Assembly: GCA_001512785.1 (NCBI GenBank)
Contig: LFSQ01000029.1
Coordinates: 1-51,437, forward strand
Direction of reading: 5' to 3'
Length of the DNA: 51,437 nucleotides
Source: Syntrophomonas sp. DTU019
Lineage (GTDB): Bacteria; Bacillota; Syntrophomonadia; Syntrophomonadales; Syntrophomonadaceae
In this document: positions 8,750 through 17,433 of the stretch, one piece after another
Numbering within the stretch: the stretch's first letter is position 1
Layout of the letters: the number at the start of each line of letters is the position of its first letter
Position numbers and translations under genes: made by a program
Notes under the pieces: generated by a model
The model's database searches: none
What the model saw: only the letters and a program-made list of their open reading frames with translations
Told to the model about the DNA's origin: nothing

Positions 8750-9516
8750 TAGACCACACCTTCCTTCCTCAGCGCAGCTACCAGATTATTGACTCTCTCG
8801 GCAGTCTCGCCCTCGTTGAAGATGATGTTTTTGCGGTCCATCATATACCCTTTGATTTCGGTCACCCGGGATTTAGGCGTCAAATCAACCCCCAGGTCCT
8901 GAGCCTTCAACTCGGTAACCGGTTTTTTGCCTGCGGCCAAAACCGCCTTAAGACCGGGTATGGGTGCGGAGGTGATTTCCGGCAGGACCGCTACCACTGC
9001 GGGCAGTTCCACCTTTACCTTTTGCAGGCAGTCATCTAGCACGCGTGTGGCGATCAAGGTGTTTCCGCTGATCTCCAATTTGCCCACCGAGGTCACCACC
9101 GGCAGGTCCAACAAAGCACCGATGCGAGGCCCGGTCTGCCTGGCATAGGTGTCGCTGGCACCCTCCGCACAGATGATCAGGCTTACATCAGCCATCTTTT
9201 TTATGGCAGCCGCCAGAACCCGGGCTGTACCGGCCCCATCTGCCTGGCTGGCTTGTGGTTCATTGATATACCAGGCCTCATCCATTCCCCTGGACAATGC
9301 GTCTTTGAGCGATGGTTTGGCATCTGCAGTGCCGAAGGTAAGGCCTGCAACCTTGCCATTTAGAGCAGCTGCTGCTTGAACTGCTGCTTCGATGGCATTC
9401 TTGTCATAGTCGCTGATTTTCCCCTTGGCTTTACTCAGGTCAATGGACAAGTCCGCATTGATACGGATGTCCGCTTCATCGAGCACCCATTTGTAACAGA
9501 CCACAACTAGGGGCAT
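8749..9516 (-). CDS. fixA: electron transfer flavoprotein beta subunit (FixA/EtfB)
   Basis: The 255-aa protein begins MPLVVVCYKWVLDEADIRI and contains AAVQAAAAL and the EtfB nucleotide loop GADGAGTARVL-like segment around residue 90-105 (QADGAGTARV). It is the first gene of fixABCX. GAGGAGGTG stands 6-7 nt before the ATG. In bifurcating members the beta subunit holds the extra FAD that accepts NADH electrons; membership of that class is inferred from the FixCX partners. The 128 bp upstream contain TATAAT-like boxes but no convincing -35. Confidence 0.95.
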   Translation of the reverse strand: MPLVVVCYKWVLDEADIRINADLSIDLSKAKGKISDYDKNAIEAAVQAAAALNGKVAGLTFGTADAKPSLKDALSRGMDEAWYINEPQASQADGAGTARVLAAAIKKMADVSLIICAEGASDTYARQTGPRIGALLDLPVVTSVGKLEISGNTLIATRVLDDCLQKVKVELPAVVAVLPEITSAPIPGLKAVLAAGKKPVTELKAQDLGVDLTPKSRVTEIKGYMMDRKNIIFNEGETAERVNNLVAALRKEGVV

Positions 9517-9644
9517 AACAACACCTCCTCTTGATTGTCAATCACCATTTACCAAAATACTTTTTTAGGGAAAATGGCTGATTATATTAATTGTTGCTGT
9601 CACTATACCATATTTCCAGCAAGTATCGGAAGAACAGTAAGAAT

Positions 9645-11210
9645 TTACGTTTCTCTGGGTGTTGTCAGTGGTGCAGTTTTGCCATCTTTCCCCTTGTGAA
9701 TATTATAATAAACCGACCCGGGGCAGCGGCAGAAATCCAGGCTGCAGCTTAACAGCCAGCAGCATAAAACCACAACCATCAAATCATAGGTGAAACTGAA
9801 CAGGAATAACTGCTTGGCAGTATCGGCCTGACCGTTCCCCATGAGAGGCATGGGAAACTGCAAAAGGCCTATGATAATCACTGCCCAAAACAGCTTTAAA
9901 AGTGACACGATTTCTTTAGACTGCCGCCACTTTTTATAAGCCAGCAGGGATAGCCCCAGTACTGCAGAATAAGCCAGGACCAAAAACTCCAGGTTTCGCG
10001 GCATATACTGTTCCCTTAAAGAAGACCAATAGGTGAAGCGCTCAAACTCGCTCACCGGCTGCTCTAAGTCCTTCTTTTGGTATTTGCCCAGAGTGGTTGA
10101 GGTGGTAAAGGCATGACGGGCCGTGTATTCCATGCCGCTAATAAACCTCTGCGGATGGGTAATATAAAACCAAACCAGATCAAAATTGCTGATTTTGCTG
10201 TAGAATTCCTTTCGGGTGGTCTCGCTGAGGGGCACATATTTGGCATACTCTTCTTCAGGCAAAAAAGCGTGTTTCCCGGCGTCGACCGCCAGGTCGGGGT
10301 TCAAGCCCAGGTCAAGCAGGTCCTGAGCAGGGTTGGGGGAATCCTTCAATATCCCGTAAAACAGCGCATTGTAACGGGTATACTCACTGATTGATTTGTT
10401 GGCATAGGCGTAACTGAGCGGATAAATTATTATGATAAAGCTCAAAACCCCCATTATCCACATCTGATGGGGTTTGAGCAGCCCCCGGTTTTCCCGCCAG
10501 AGATGGATTATCATGACAAGAATCACGGGCAGGGCGGATATAACCTGCAGCTTGGATCCCAGAAACAGAAATGCCGCCGCGAAAATGAGCACAATGGATG
10601 AGAATACCTTATGCCGGGACTTTGTCACCTGGCGATGATAGAGGTACTTTACCCAGGCGGCGCTATACAAGGCCAGGGCGGTTATCATCATGGGTTCGCC
10701 GTACAAGCTGTTGAACCATACCAGATAATTGCCATCCAAAAAAACAAAACAGCTAATGAGGATAAACATACCCAGTTTTAAACGGTCTCTTAGGTTAAGA
10801 GAGGCGAATATCAGCCAGAAGGCATATATGTACAGCACCGCGTAAACAGTGGCCAGGTATAGGGTTTTGAAAGTATCCTGTCCCAGCAGCCGGCAGACAG
10901 TGTTTATCAAGGTGATTACATAAGCGATGCTGGTGGCACTCAAGCGCCTGAAAAGGCTTAATCTGCTGCTGTCGGAAATCTGGTATTCGAACACCGGGTA
11001 ATGCATGAACCGTTCAAATCCGGGGTCATCGATTTGCTCCGCTTTGAGTTCCAGGCCTGAAACATTCATGACGCGATCAAAATCGCCCTGATCAGCCACT
11101 CCGGGTTGAGGAGGCTGATAGAGCACCAGGGCGATGATGAGCACGGCAAGGACTCCCGCTATGACCGGCAGGTAATGTGACAAACGATGTTTTCTCATCT
11201 CATACCACAT
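9645..11210 (-). CDS. polytopic membrane protein, GT-C-like glycan hexosyltransferase (WsfD-like)
   Basis: The 521-aa protein has about 11-12 membrane helices. The large first extracytoplasmic loop begins with the acidic motif ADQGDFDRVM, placed like the catalytic acidic loop of GT-C polyprenyl-phosphate-dependent transferases. I recall the same motif in WsfD-type glycan biosynthesis proteins, so a role in decorating a surface polymer is likely, with the sugar donor and acceptor unknown. It is divergent from gtrA/gtrB, whose products make and flip polyprenyl-phosphate sugars and would supply its donor. The start could be either ATG 11210 or ATG 11198; no ribosome site decides. Confidence 0.6.
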   Translation of the reverse strand: MWYEMRKHRLSHYLPVIAGVLAVLIIALVLYQPPQPGVADQGDFDRVMNVSGLELKAEQIDDPGFERFMHYPVFEYQISDSSRLSLFRRLSATSIAYVITLINTVCRLLGQDTFKTLYLATVYAVLYIYAFWLIFASLNLRDRLKLGMFILISCFVFLDGNYLVWFNSLYGEPMMITALALYSAAWVKYLYHRQVTKSRHKVFSSIVLIFAAAFLFLGSKLQVISALPVILVMIIHLWRENRGLLKPHQMWIMGVLSFIIIIYPLSYAYANKSISEYTRYNALFYGILKDSPNPAQDLLDLGLNPDLAVDAGKHAFLPEEEYAKYVPLSETTRKEFYSKISNFDLVWFYITHPQRFISGMEYTARHAFTTSTTLGKYQKKDLEQPVSEFERFTYWSSLREQYMPRNLEFLVLAYSAVLGLSLLAYKKWRQSKEIVSLLKLFWAVIIIGLLQFPMPLMGNGQADTAKQLFLFSFTYDLMVVVLCCWLLSCSLDFCRCPGSVYYNIHKGKDGKTAPLTTPRET

Positions 11211-11351
11211 CCACTTTCATCAGCCGTTAAATCGGAAAAGGGTTCAAACCGCTGCGCAGGCCTCAAACGCTGCGCAGTTGTGCATAGTTTATCCATTTTT
11301 GGCAATAATAAACTCGGGGTTGAGAATCAGGCAGAATGGGATTGATCATAA

Positions 11352-11813
11352 TTGGGTTTTGACCGGCAAGGTATATGGATATACGACGGTTGGGCCAGGC
11401 ACAGCAGATATCAGAGCCTGGTTTTATACCTGGGGTTTGGTGCACTCACTACACTGACCAATATAGGGGCTTATTATGGCCTTACCCAATTGGCGGGCTT
11501 ACCTTATCTGGCGGCTAACCTTTTAGCCTGGATTATTTCGGTGTCATTTGCCTATGCAACCAATCATTGCTTTGTGTTCAGATGCAAAACCCGCGGATGG
11601 CTGCCTGTTTTTGAGCAATGCCTGGCTTTTTTTGGCGGCCGCTTGTTGTCGGGTGGGCTGGATATGGCAATAATGTTTGTTTTTATCGATGTGTTTGCTT
11701 GCAATGATGTCTTCACCAAGATAGCTGCCAATATAGCGGTCATAATATTTAATTACCTTTTTGCCAGGTACGTCGTGTTTCACAACAAAAGGCAGGGAGA
11801 AGTGCTGCAGTGA
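11352..11813 (+). CDS. GtrA-family membrane protein (polyprenyl-phosphate sugar flippase)
   Basis: This 153-aa protein has four membrane helices in the GtrA pattern. Typical elements are FGALTTLTNIGAYYGL in helix 1, FAYATNHCFVF after helix 2, and NYLFARYVVF at the end. GtrA proteins are thought to flip undecaprenyl-phosphate glucose or similar. The downstream glycosyltransferase starts within its stop codon (GTGA overlap), which ties the two functionally. The TTG start at 11352 is the longest frame and has only a weak ribosome site; a start some codons downstream is possible. Confidence 0.85.
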   Translation: MGFDRQGIWIYDGWARHSRYQSLVLYLGFGALTTLTNIGAYYGLTQLAGLPYLAANLLAWIISVSFAYATNHCFVFRCKTRGWLPVFEQCLAFFGGRLLSGGLDMAIMFVFIDVFACNDVFTKIAANIAVIIFNYLFARYVVFHNKRQGEVLQ

Positions 11814-12748
11814 AGAAAATATCGATTGTAATACCCTGTTATAATGAACAGGAGGTATTGCCCTACTTCTATGCTGAGCTGGCCAAACTGGCCCTGGATA
11901 TGCCCTTCGCAGCCTTTGAGTTCGTTTTTATCGATGACGGGTCAGAGGATGGCACCCTCGCTGTGATAAAAGACCTGCAGGGCCGGGACGGACGGGTAAA
12001 ATACATTTCTTTTTCCCGCAATTTTGGTAAAGAATCGGCTATTTATGCGGGTTTGAAAAATGCCAAAGGCGATTATGTGGCCATAATCGATGCTGACCTG
12101 CAGGACCCACCCATGCTGATCAAGGATATGTACCGCATCCTGACAAATGAAGGCTGCGACTGTGTTGCTGCCAGAAGGACCAACCGCAAGGGTGAGCCCC
12201 TGCTCAGGTCGTTTTTGGCCCGGCAGTATTATCGCCTCATCAATGCCCTGGCAAATATAGAATTGGTAGATGGGGCCCGCGATTTCAGGCTGATGAACCG
12301 GCAGATGGTTGATTCAATTCTCCAGATCTGCGAGTACAATCGTTTTTCCAAAGGGATTTTCGCCTGGGTAGGATTTAAAACCAAATGGATAGAATACGAC
12401 AACCGGCAAAGAGCCGCCGGCAAGACCAAATGGTCTTTTTGGAAGCTCTATGTTTATTCGCTGGACGGAATTATGGCCTTCTCCACCACCCCCCTGGCCT
12501 TGTCCTCTATTATCGGTTTGGTGTTCTTCCTGTGCTCGTTGCTTATCATTCTGGCCATGGCTGCCAAATACTTGATCTGGGGTGGTTCGCTTTACGGCTG
12601 GCCTTTTCTGGTCTGCATACTGTTGTTTATTACCGGGATTCAGCTCTTTTGCACCGGCATTGTAGGGCAATATGTGTCCAGGACCTATATGGAAGCTAAA
12701 CGAAGGCCGATATACATTGTCAAAGAATATAGTGACGAATGCTGCTAA
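11810..12748 (+). CDS. GtrB-like glycosyltransferase family 2, polyprenyl-phosphate hexose synthase
   Basis: The 312-aa protein has a GT2 domain with IVIPCYNEQEVLP, FIDDGSEDGT and the DXD region IDADLQDPP. SFSRNFGKESAIYAGL is the acceptor-side motif seen in dolichol-phosphate-mannose-synthase-like enzymes. Two C-terminal helices (about 230-255 and 262-290) are the GtrB type. It should transfer a sugar from a nucleotide donor to undecaprenyl phosphate on the inner face. GTG 11810 overlaps the gtrA stop by 4 nt. A bidirectional terminator follows at 12781-12804. Confidence 0.9.
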   Translation: MKKISIVIPCYNEQEVLPYFYAELAKLALDMPFAAFEFVFIDDGSEDGTLAVIKDLQGRDGRVKYISFSRNFGKESAIYAGLKNAKGDYVAIIDADLQDPPMLIKDMYRILTNEGCDCVAARRTNRKGEPLLRSFLARQYYRLINALANIELVDGARDFRLMNRQMVDSILQICEYNRFSKGIFAWVGFKTKWIEYDNRQRAAGKTKWSFWKLYVYSLDGIMAFSTTPLALSSIIGLVFFLCSLLIILAMAAKYLIWGGSLYGWPFLVCILLFITGIQLFCTGIVGQYVSRTYMEAKRRPIYIVKEYSDECC

Positions 12749-12780
12749 AGCCATAAACCTGCAGCATCTATAGAAATGGA

Positions 12781-12804
12781 AAACCCGCCGAAGAGGCGGG
12801 CTTT
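12781..12804. terminator. bidirectional terminator between gtrB and the WWD-repeat gene
   Basis: A CCCGCC/GGCGGG stem with a 5-nt loop is flanked by AAAA on one side and CTTT on the other. It lies between two convergent genes. The T run is better for the minus strand. Confidence 0.7.
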
Positions 12805-12815
12805 GATGCTATAGA

Positions 12816-13478
12816 TCAGCAGTCACACAATGCCAGAACCGCCAGCCAGAACTTGGCATGACCATATTCGTCTCCAGCAATGTTAAGAATCAGGGCTCTT
12901 AAGACCGGATCATCCACCATGTCGGCCATGGCCGCATACATGGAAACTGCCCCGATTTCATCGGCAATAGCTCCCTCCACCAAATCACAGAAGTCTTTTT
13001 TATCATCATCCCGGCAAAAATCATCGTCAAACCTATGGTGCTTTTTGGGCATCATGTCGTCAAAATCGTCAAAATGCCTTTTTGGCATCATATCGTCCTT
13101 TTTGTCGCGGTCTCTTTTACGATCCCGGTCTTTTTTGTCATCATCCCACCATGTGGGCTTTTTATCCTCATCAGATTCATCCCACCACTGGTGCTTCTTA
13201 TCGTCCTCGCATTCATCCCACCATGTGGGCTTTTTGTCATCTTTGCATTCATCCCACCATTTGGGCTTTTTGTCATCTTTGCACTCATCCCACCATTTAT
13301 GCTTTCTGTCTTCCCTGCAATCATCCCACCAATCGTGGTTTCTGTCATCCTCATGGTCAACAAAACACCACCTGTGTTGCTTATCCTCAGGTTCGAAGTA
13401 CCATTTGGACTTTTTGTGCTCCGGGCGTCTATGGCTTTTTTTGGCCATCCTTGCGCGGCGATGGTTCTTTTTCGGCAT
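12816..13478 (-). CDS. WWD-repeat protein with C-terminal two-helix ferritin-like domain (220 aa)
   Basis: I know no described family with this architecture. Residues 1-47 are basic, rich in Lys, Arg and His. Residues 48-119 hold six tandem 12-residue repeats, consensus (H/P)xWWDECxDDKK, four of which carry the Cys (the first reads WWDDC). Residues 120-155 are Asp/Lys/His rich with a duplicated DDMMPK(R/K)H. Residues 158-220 form two helices with DEIGAVSMY and GDEYGH; the E and the ExxH fit the metal-binding pattern of rubrerythrin-like ferritin folds, but only half of a four-helix bundle is present, so it would need to dimerise. Start: GGAGG lies 8 nt before ATG 13478, better than ATG 13511. 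It is divergent from a second protein with the same kind of half module. Metal binding or oxidative-stress function is inference. Confidence 0.75.
   Translation of the reverse strand: MPKKNHRRARMAKKSHRRPEHKKSKWYFEPEDKQHRWCFVDHEDDRNHDWWDDCREDRKHKWWDECKDDKKPKWWDECKDDKKPTWWDECEDDKKHQWWDESDEDKKPTWWDDDKKDRDRKRDRDKKDDMMPKRHFDDFDDMMPKKHHRFDDDFCRDDDKKDFCDLVEGAIADEIGAVSMYAAMADMVDDPVLRALILNIAGDEYGHAKFWLAVLALCDC
13122..13337 (-). repeat. six tandem 36-bp coding repeats (WWD repeats)
   Basis: Six in-frame 36-bp units encode (H/P)xWWDxCxDDKK variants. The third and fourth units are the most alike at DNA level, which suggests growth by slippage or unequal crossing-over, while the outer units have drifted. 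Confidence 0.85.
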
Positions 13479-13634
13479 CCATCCGACCTCCTCTGGTGTA
13501 TTTAGCCACATCGGCTATACCATATTATGGAACGGCCTTTAAGGTAGTGCCTGTACCTGTCAAACTTTCCCGGCAGGTAACATATCGGGTATTCAATCCG
13601 TATACTGGTAAAAAAACATGAGGAGTGAATATAC

Positions 13635-14402
13635 TTGAACTCGGACAGATTCAAAACCCTGATTAAGGTGGCTAAAAAACACAAAATAAAAAGCCTGGAA
13701 TTATATAAAGATCTGGTTGACAAAATCCCTAACCAGGACCTTAAGGAATTGCTTAAAGAGAATATCCTGGCCGGTGAAAGAAAGCATCGCCGTTTCTTCG
13801 CTGACGCAGATGAAGAGGTGGATAAGGGATATGATAAAAGGGAATATAAGCCCGGCTGTGATGACGAGGAGGGTTTCAAGCATCTCACCATACCCCTTAA
13901 ACAGGGAGCATTTATAAGCAAGTATTACCCGGACCGCAATTTCAATGATTATGATGCCTTATATCTGGGGCGTTATGGCCTGCCCGAAAATATCTTTCGC
14001 ACCCTGATGGAGTTCAAACTCCATAAAATCCCGGACAATTGCACTATCACTAAAGCCGAATTGGTTATTACCCTGTGCACCAATGAGCTGCCCGATAAAG
14101 GGGCTCCAATCACCATGCACCCGATTTTGACTGACTGGTCGGAGAAGACCGTAACCTGGAATGACGGCCCCAAAATGGCCAGGGAACACTGGAAAATCAT
14201 GGTTCCGGGAGGGGTATTGGGTGCTCTGTGCATAGATGTGAAGGATTATGTTCAGGATTATTGGGAATGCCCCAATCACGGCTTTATGCTCATCGGACCC
14301 GAATTCCTGAACGGCGTTATCGGAATTGAAGCCGAAGACTACGGCCCTCACCGCAAAGCCCCTTACCTGAAAATAGAAATGGAGTGCGGCCATGATGAAT
14401 AA
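13635..14402 (+). CDS. half-ferritin-like module fused to DNRLRE domain (255 aa)
   Basis: Residues 1-60 form two charged helices with KSLELYKDLVDKI and AGERKHRRFF; the E in the first and ExxH (ERKH) in the second repeat the layout of the divergent neighbour's ferritin-like module. Residues about 80-250 match the DNRLRE beta-sandwich domain: ITKAELVITLCTN, PITMHPILTDWSEKTVTWN, a DVKDYVQDYW strand and HGFMLIGPE. DNRLRE domains are usually found on exported surface or matrix proteins, yet there is no signal peptide here. TTG 13635 is chosen because AGGAGTG lies at 13621-13627. The next gene starts inside its stop region (ATGATGAATAA). The function is unknown. Confidence 0.75.
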   Translation: MNSDRFKTLIKVAKKHKIKSLELYKDLVDKIPNQDLKELLKENILAGERKHRRFFADADEEVDKGYDKREYKPGCDDEEGFKHLTIPLKQGAFISKYYPDRNFNDYDALYLGRYGLPENIFRTLMEFKLHKIPDNCTITKAELVITLCTNELPDKGAPITMHPILTDWSEKTVTWNDGPKMAREHWKIMVPGGVLGALCIDVKDYVQDYWECPNHGFMLIGPEFLNGVIGIEAEDYGPHRKAPYLKIEMECGHDE

Positions 14403-14646
14403 TAAATCCACTCGCTATGATGCTTTAACCCGACTGTTCAATGAAAGGTATAAATCCCGGCTGGAAATCTGCCAGCAGCTCGCCAGTCAGGTGAGAAAAA
14501 CCCATAAATTGCAAACCTCTCATCAAGCCAACCGGGCGGGCTTTAAAAAGGGCATAAATCATGCTTCAATTGCTGAAATAGAAAGCCTTGCCGGCTTAAC
14601 CCCCCAGCAGATACGACAGCACCTTGTCAACCACATGAAATCATAG
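14392..14646 (+). CDS. small basic helical protein (84 aa), unknown
   Basis: I do not recognise it. It is a basic, Gln- and Asn-rich helical protein ending in IESLAGLTPQQIRQHLVNH, which could be a short helix-turn-helix-like or protein-binding tail. Its ATG overlaps the end of the DNRLRE gene by 11 nt, so the two are very probably translated together, and it may serve the half-ferritin/DNRLRE protein. Confidence 0.55.
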   Translation: MMNNKSTRYDALTRLFNERYKSRLEICQQLASQVRKTHKLQTSHQANRAGFKKGINHASIAEIESLAGLTPQQIRQHLVNHMKS

Positions 14647-14829
14647 TACCCCGGGCATACACCGCATCGACTCCAGGAAAGCAGGGAACCGTTTGGTTAC
14701 CTGCTTCTTTATGGCAATCTTTAATATTTCGGCAAGTCCTGGGGAAGCCTAAGTAAAACCTTGTAATCCCGGTATCGATTGGTTAAAAGGCCAGGTCTGA
14801 CCTCAAACACTATAAGGGGGTTTTGAAAA

Positions 14830-15207
14830 GTGCGTATGGTGCAATGCCCAGAAATCTGCTTCTGGTGCGGTGAATTCACCGGAAGAACCTCAGTATTTGA
14901 AGCTACCTCTGCCGATGACTATGATATCCAAGGAGTACTGGGCAGTTATGAGCCCTGCCCCACCTGCCAGCGAACCTGGAGTTTGGGGGTGGTGCTGTTT
15001 GAAGTAGTCGATGAGCAAAGCAGCCCCCGGCCACCCATAACACCGGGCTATGCCCCGACCGGTCGCTGGTTTATCGTGCCCCCGGAAACCATCCGCGAGT
15101 ATTTCGATTATCCCGAACAGGTGATAGCCACCGGTAAGGGCATTATCGACCCCGTTCTGGCCGATTATCTGATGGAGTGTTTCATGCAGGGACAGGTGAT
15201 TCATTGA
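14830..15207 (+). CDS. small zinc-ribbon-like protein (125 aa), unknown
   Basis: Two cysteine pairs, CFWCG near residue 10 and CPTC near residue 43, suggest a zinc knuckle, followed by a beta-rich half with PTGRWFIVPPE and a helical end. I recall similar CPWCG...EPCxxC proteins as uncharacterised genes in phages and Firmicutes, but no function. GTG 14830 has AAGGGGG at about 14814-14820; ATG 14836 is an alternative start. It follows the DNRLRE pair after a 183-bp gap and is probably a separate unit. Confidence 0.6.
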   Translation: MRMVQCPEICFWCGEFTGRTSVFEATSADDYDIQGVLGSYEPCPTCQRTWSLGVVLFEVVDEQSSPRPPITPGYAPTGRWFIVPPETIREYFDYPEQVIATGKGIIDPVLADYLMECFMQGQVIH

Positions 15208-15350
15208 TTCGTAAAGAAGGATTCCGCTTACCTGCTGCAAAGCCCCGATAGTCAGGCATTGTGCCCGGGGTATGATGGTTACAGCACTTGAGCCGGAAGG
15301 TATTGAATACTATATCAGCGGGTTAAACCTCATTATCAGAAAATGTTGAA

Positions 15351-15371
15351 AGCCCTCACTCGCTGAGGGCT
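15351..15371 (-). terminator. terminator-like hairpin closing the structured RNA
   Basis: An 8-bp stem AGCCCTCA/TGAGGGCT has a 5-nt loop. On the minus strand it is followed by TTTCAACATTTTC, a modest T-rich tail. On the plus strand it could also end the zinc-ribbon gene. Confidence 0.6.
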
Positions 15372-15600
15372 TATAATAATCATCTTAGCGCTATGGCGGA
15401 GAAGTTTCGAAACACTGGGCCAAACGTTTAAACCAACAAGTCTTTCCGAAACCAAAAAACAAGGGTTAATGAATTTCTCTCCAAACCTAAGCGAGTTATT
15501 AGTTTTATCCGACTCTACACAACGATAAGCGACGGGATCAACAACTGAGGTACTAAACCAATGACTTTAAGATAGTATGCTTCTACTTCTCCGCCATTGC
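15372..15600 (-). ncRNA. candidate structured non-coding RNA, 6S-like layout
   Basis: The region has no credible ORF but has a perfect 13-bp inverted repeat, ATGGCGGAGAAGT at 15585-15597 and its complement at 15393-15405 (read on the minus strand), enclosing about 180 nt. Inside, ACCT-C-AGTTGTT can pair with AATAACT...AGGT. A strong promoter lies just upstream (TTGCGT, 17 bp, TATAAT) and a hairpin with a T-rich tail lies downstream. A closing stem, large bubble and inner stem of about 200 nt recall 6S RNA, but I cannot match its sequence, so the class is open. It lies downstream of metY on the same strand. It lacks the landmarks of tmRNA, RNase P RNA and SRP RNA. Confidence 0.55.
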
Positions 15601-15606
15601 AATTTT

Positions 15607-15635
15607 ATTATAACCCAGAACAGCCGACAACGCAA
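15607..15635 (-). promoter_or_regulatory. sigma-A promoter of the structured RNA
   Basis: On the minus strand TTGCGT (15630-15635) and TATAAT (15607-15612) are separated by 17 bp, with GGT just before the -10 box. The predicted start is a G near 15600, directly before the closing stem. Confidence 0.7.
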
Positions 15636-15719
15636 GACTTAGGCATTTTGCTTAATTTACCAGTGCAGTGCAAAACTTTATCCAATGACAGATCTTGCCA
15701 CCTTTGCTTCAAGTTTGGA

Positions 15720-17036
<1,317 letters not shown>

Positions 17037-17058
17037 TCAGCCCTGCTACGGTTCGGTT

Positions 17059-17433
17059 TTAAGGCCGGTGCTTTTTAATGTAATCCTTAATGGCCTCATG
17101 CAGGGCATCTGCGGCCAGATTGGAACAATGCATTTTGATCGGGGGCAGGCCATCCAGGGCTTCAGCAACAGTGCGGTTAGTAATCTGCTGGGCTTCGGCC
17201 AGGGTTTTACCCTTGACCAGTTCGGTGACCATGCTGCTGGTGGCAATAGCCGCTGCGCAGCCGAAGGTTTTGAACTTGATATCCTGAATAATATCATCTT
17301 CCACCTTGATCTCGATGCGCATAATATCCCCGCAAACCGGGTTGCCTACCTCACCACAGCCATTGGCATCGGGTAATTCGCCTATATTGCGGGGGTTCAT
17401 AAAATGATCCATCACCTTTTTGGAATACATCAC
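17059..17433 (-). CDS. iscU: Fe-S cluster scaffold protein IscU/NifU N-domain
   Basis: The 124-aa scaffold has the three cluster cysteines in GNPVCGD, FGCAAAIATSS and MHCSNLA, and the Asp after the first. It accepts sulfur from IscS and assembles [2Fe-2S] or [4Fe-4S] clusters. Its start overlaps the iscS stop by 4 nt. The length is normal for the clostridial form. Confidence 0.95.
   Translation of the reverse strand: MMYSKKVMDHFMNPRNIGELPDANGCGEVGNPVCGDIMRIEIKVEDDIIQDIKFKTFGCAAAIATSSMVTELVKGKTLAEAQQITNRTVAEALDGLPPIKMHCSNLAADALHEAIKDYIKKHRP

Noticed and set aside
12880-13542. Long plus-strand frame rich in Ser, His and Phe opposite the WWD-repeat gene
   Set aside because: It is the mirror of the repeat codons; there is no ribosome site, and the minus frame has a strong start and a recognisable domain.
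15372-15600. Plus-strand orientation for the structured RNA
   Set aside because: TATAAT at 15372 on the plus strand has a spacer of 20 bp to the nearest TTGAAA and no terminator downstream; the minus-strand promoter is much better.
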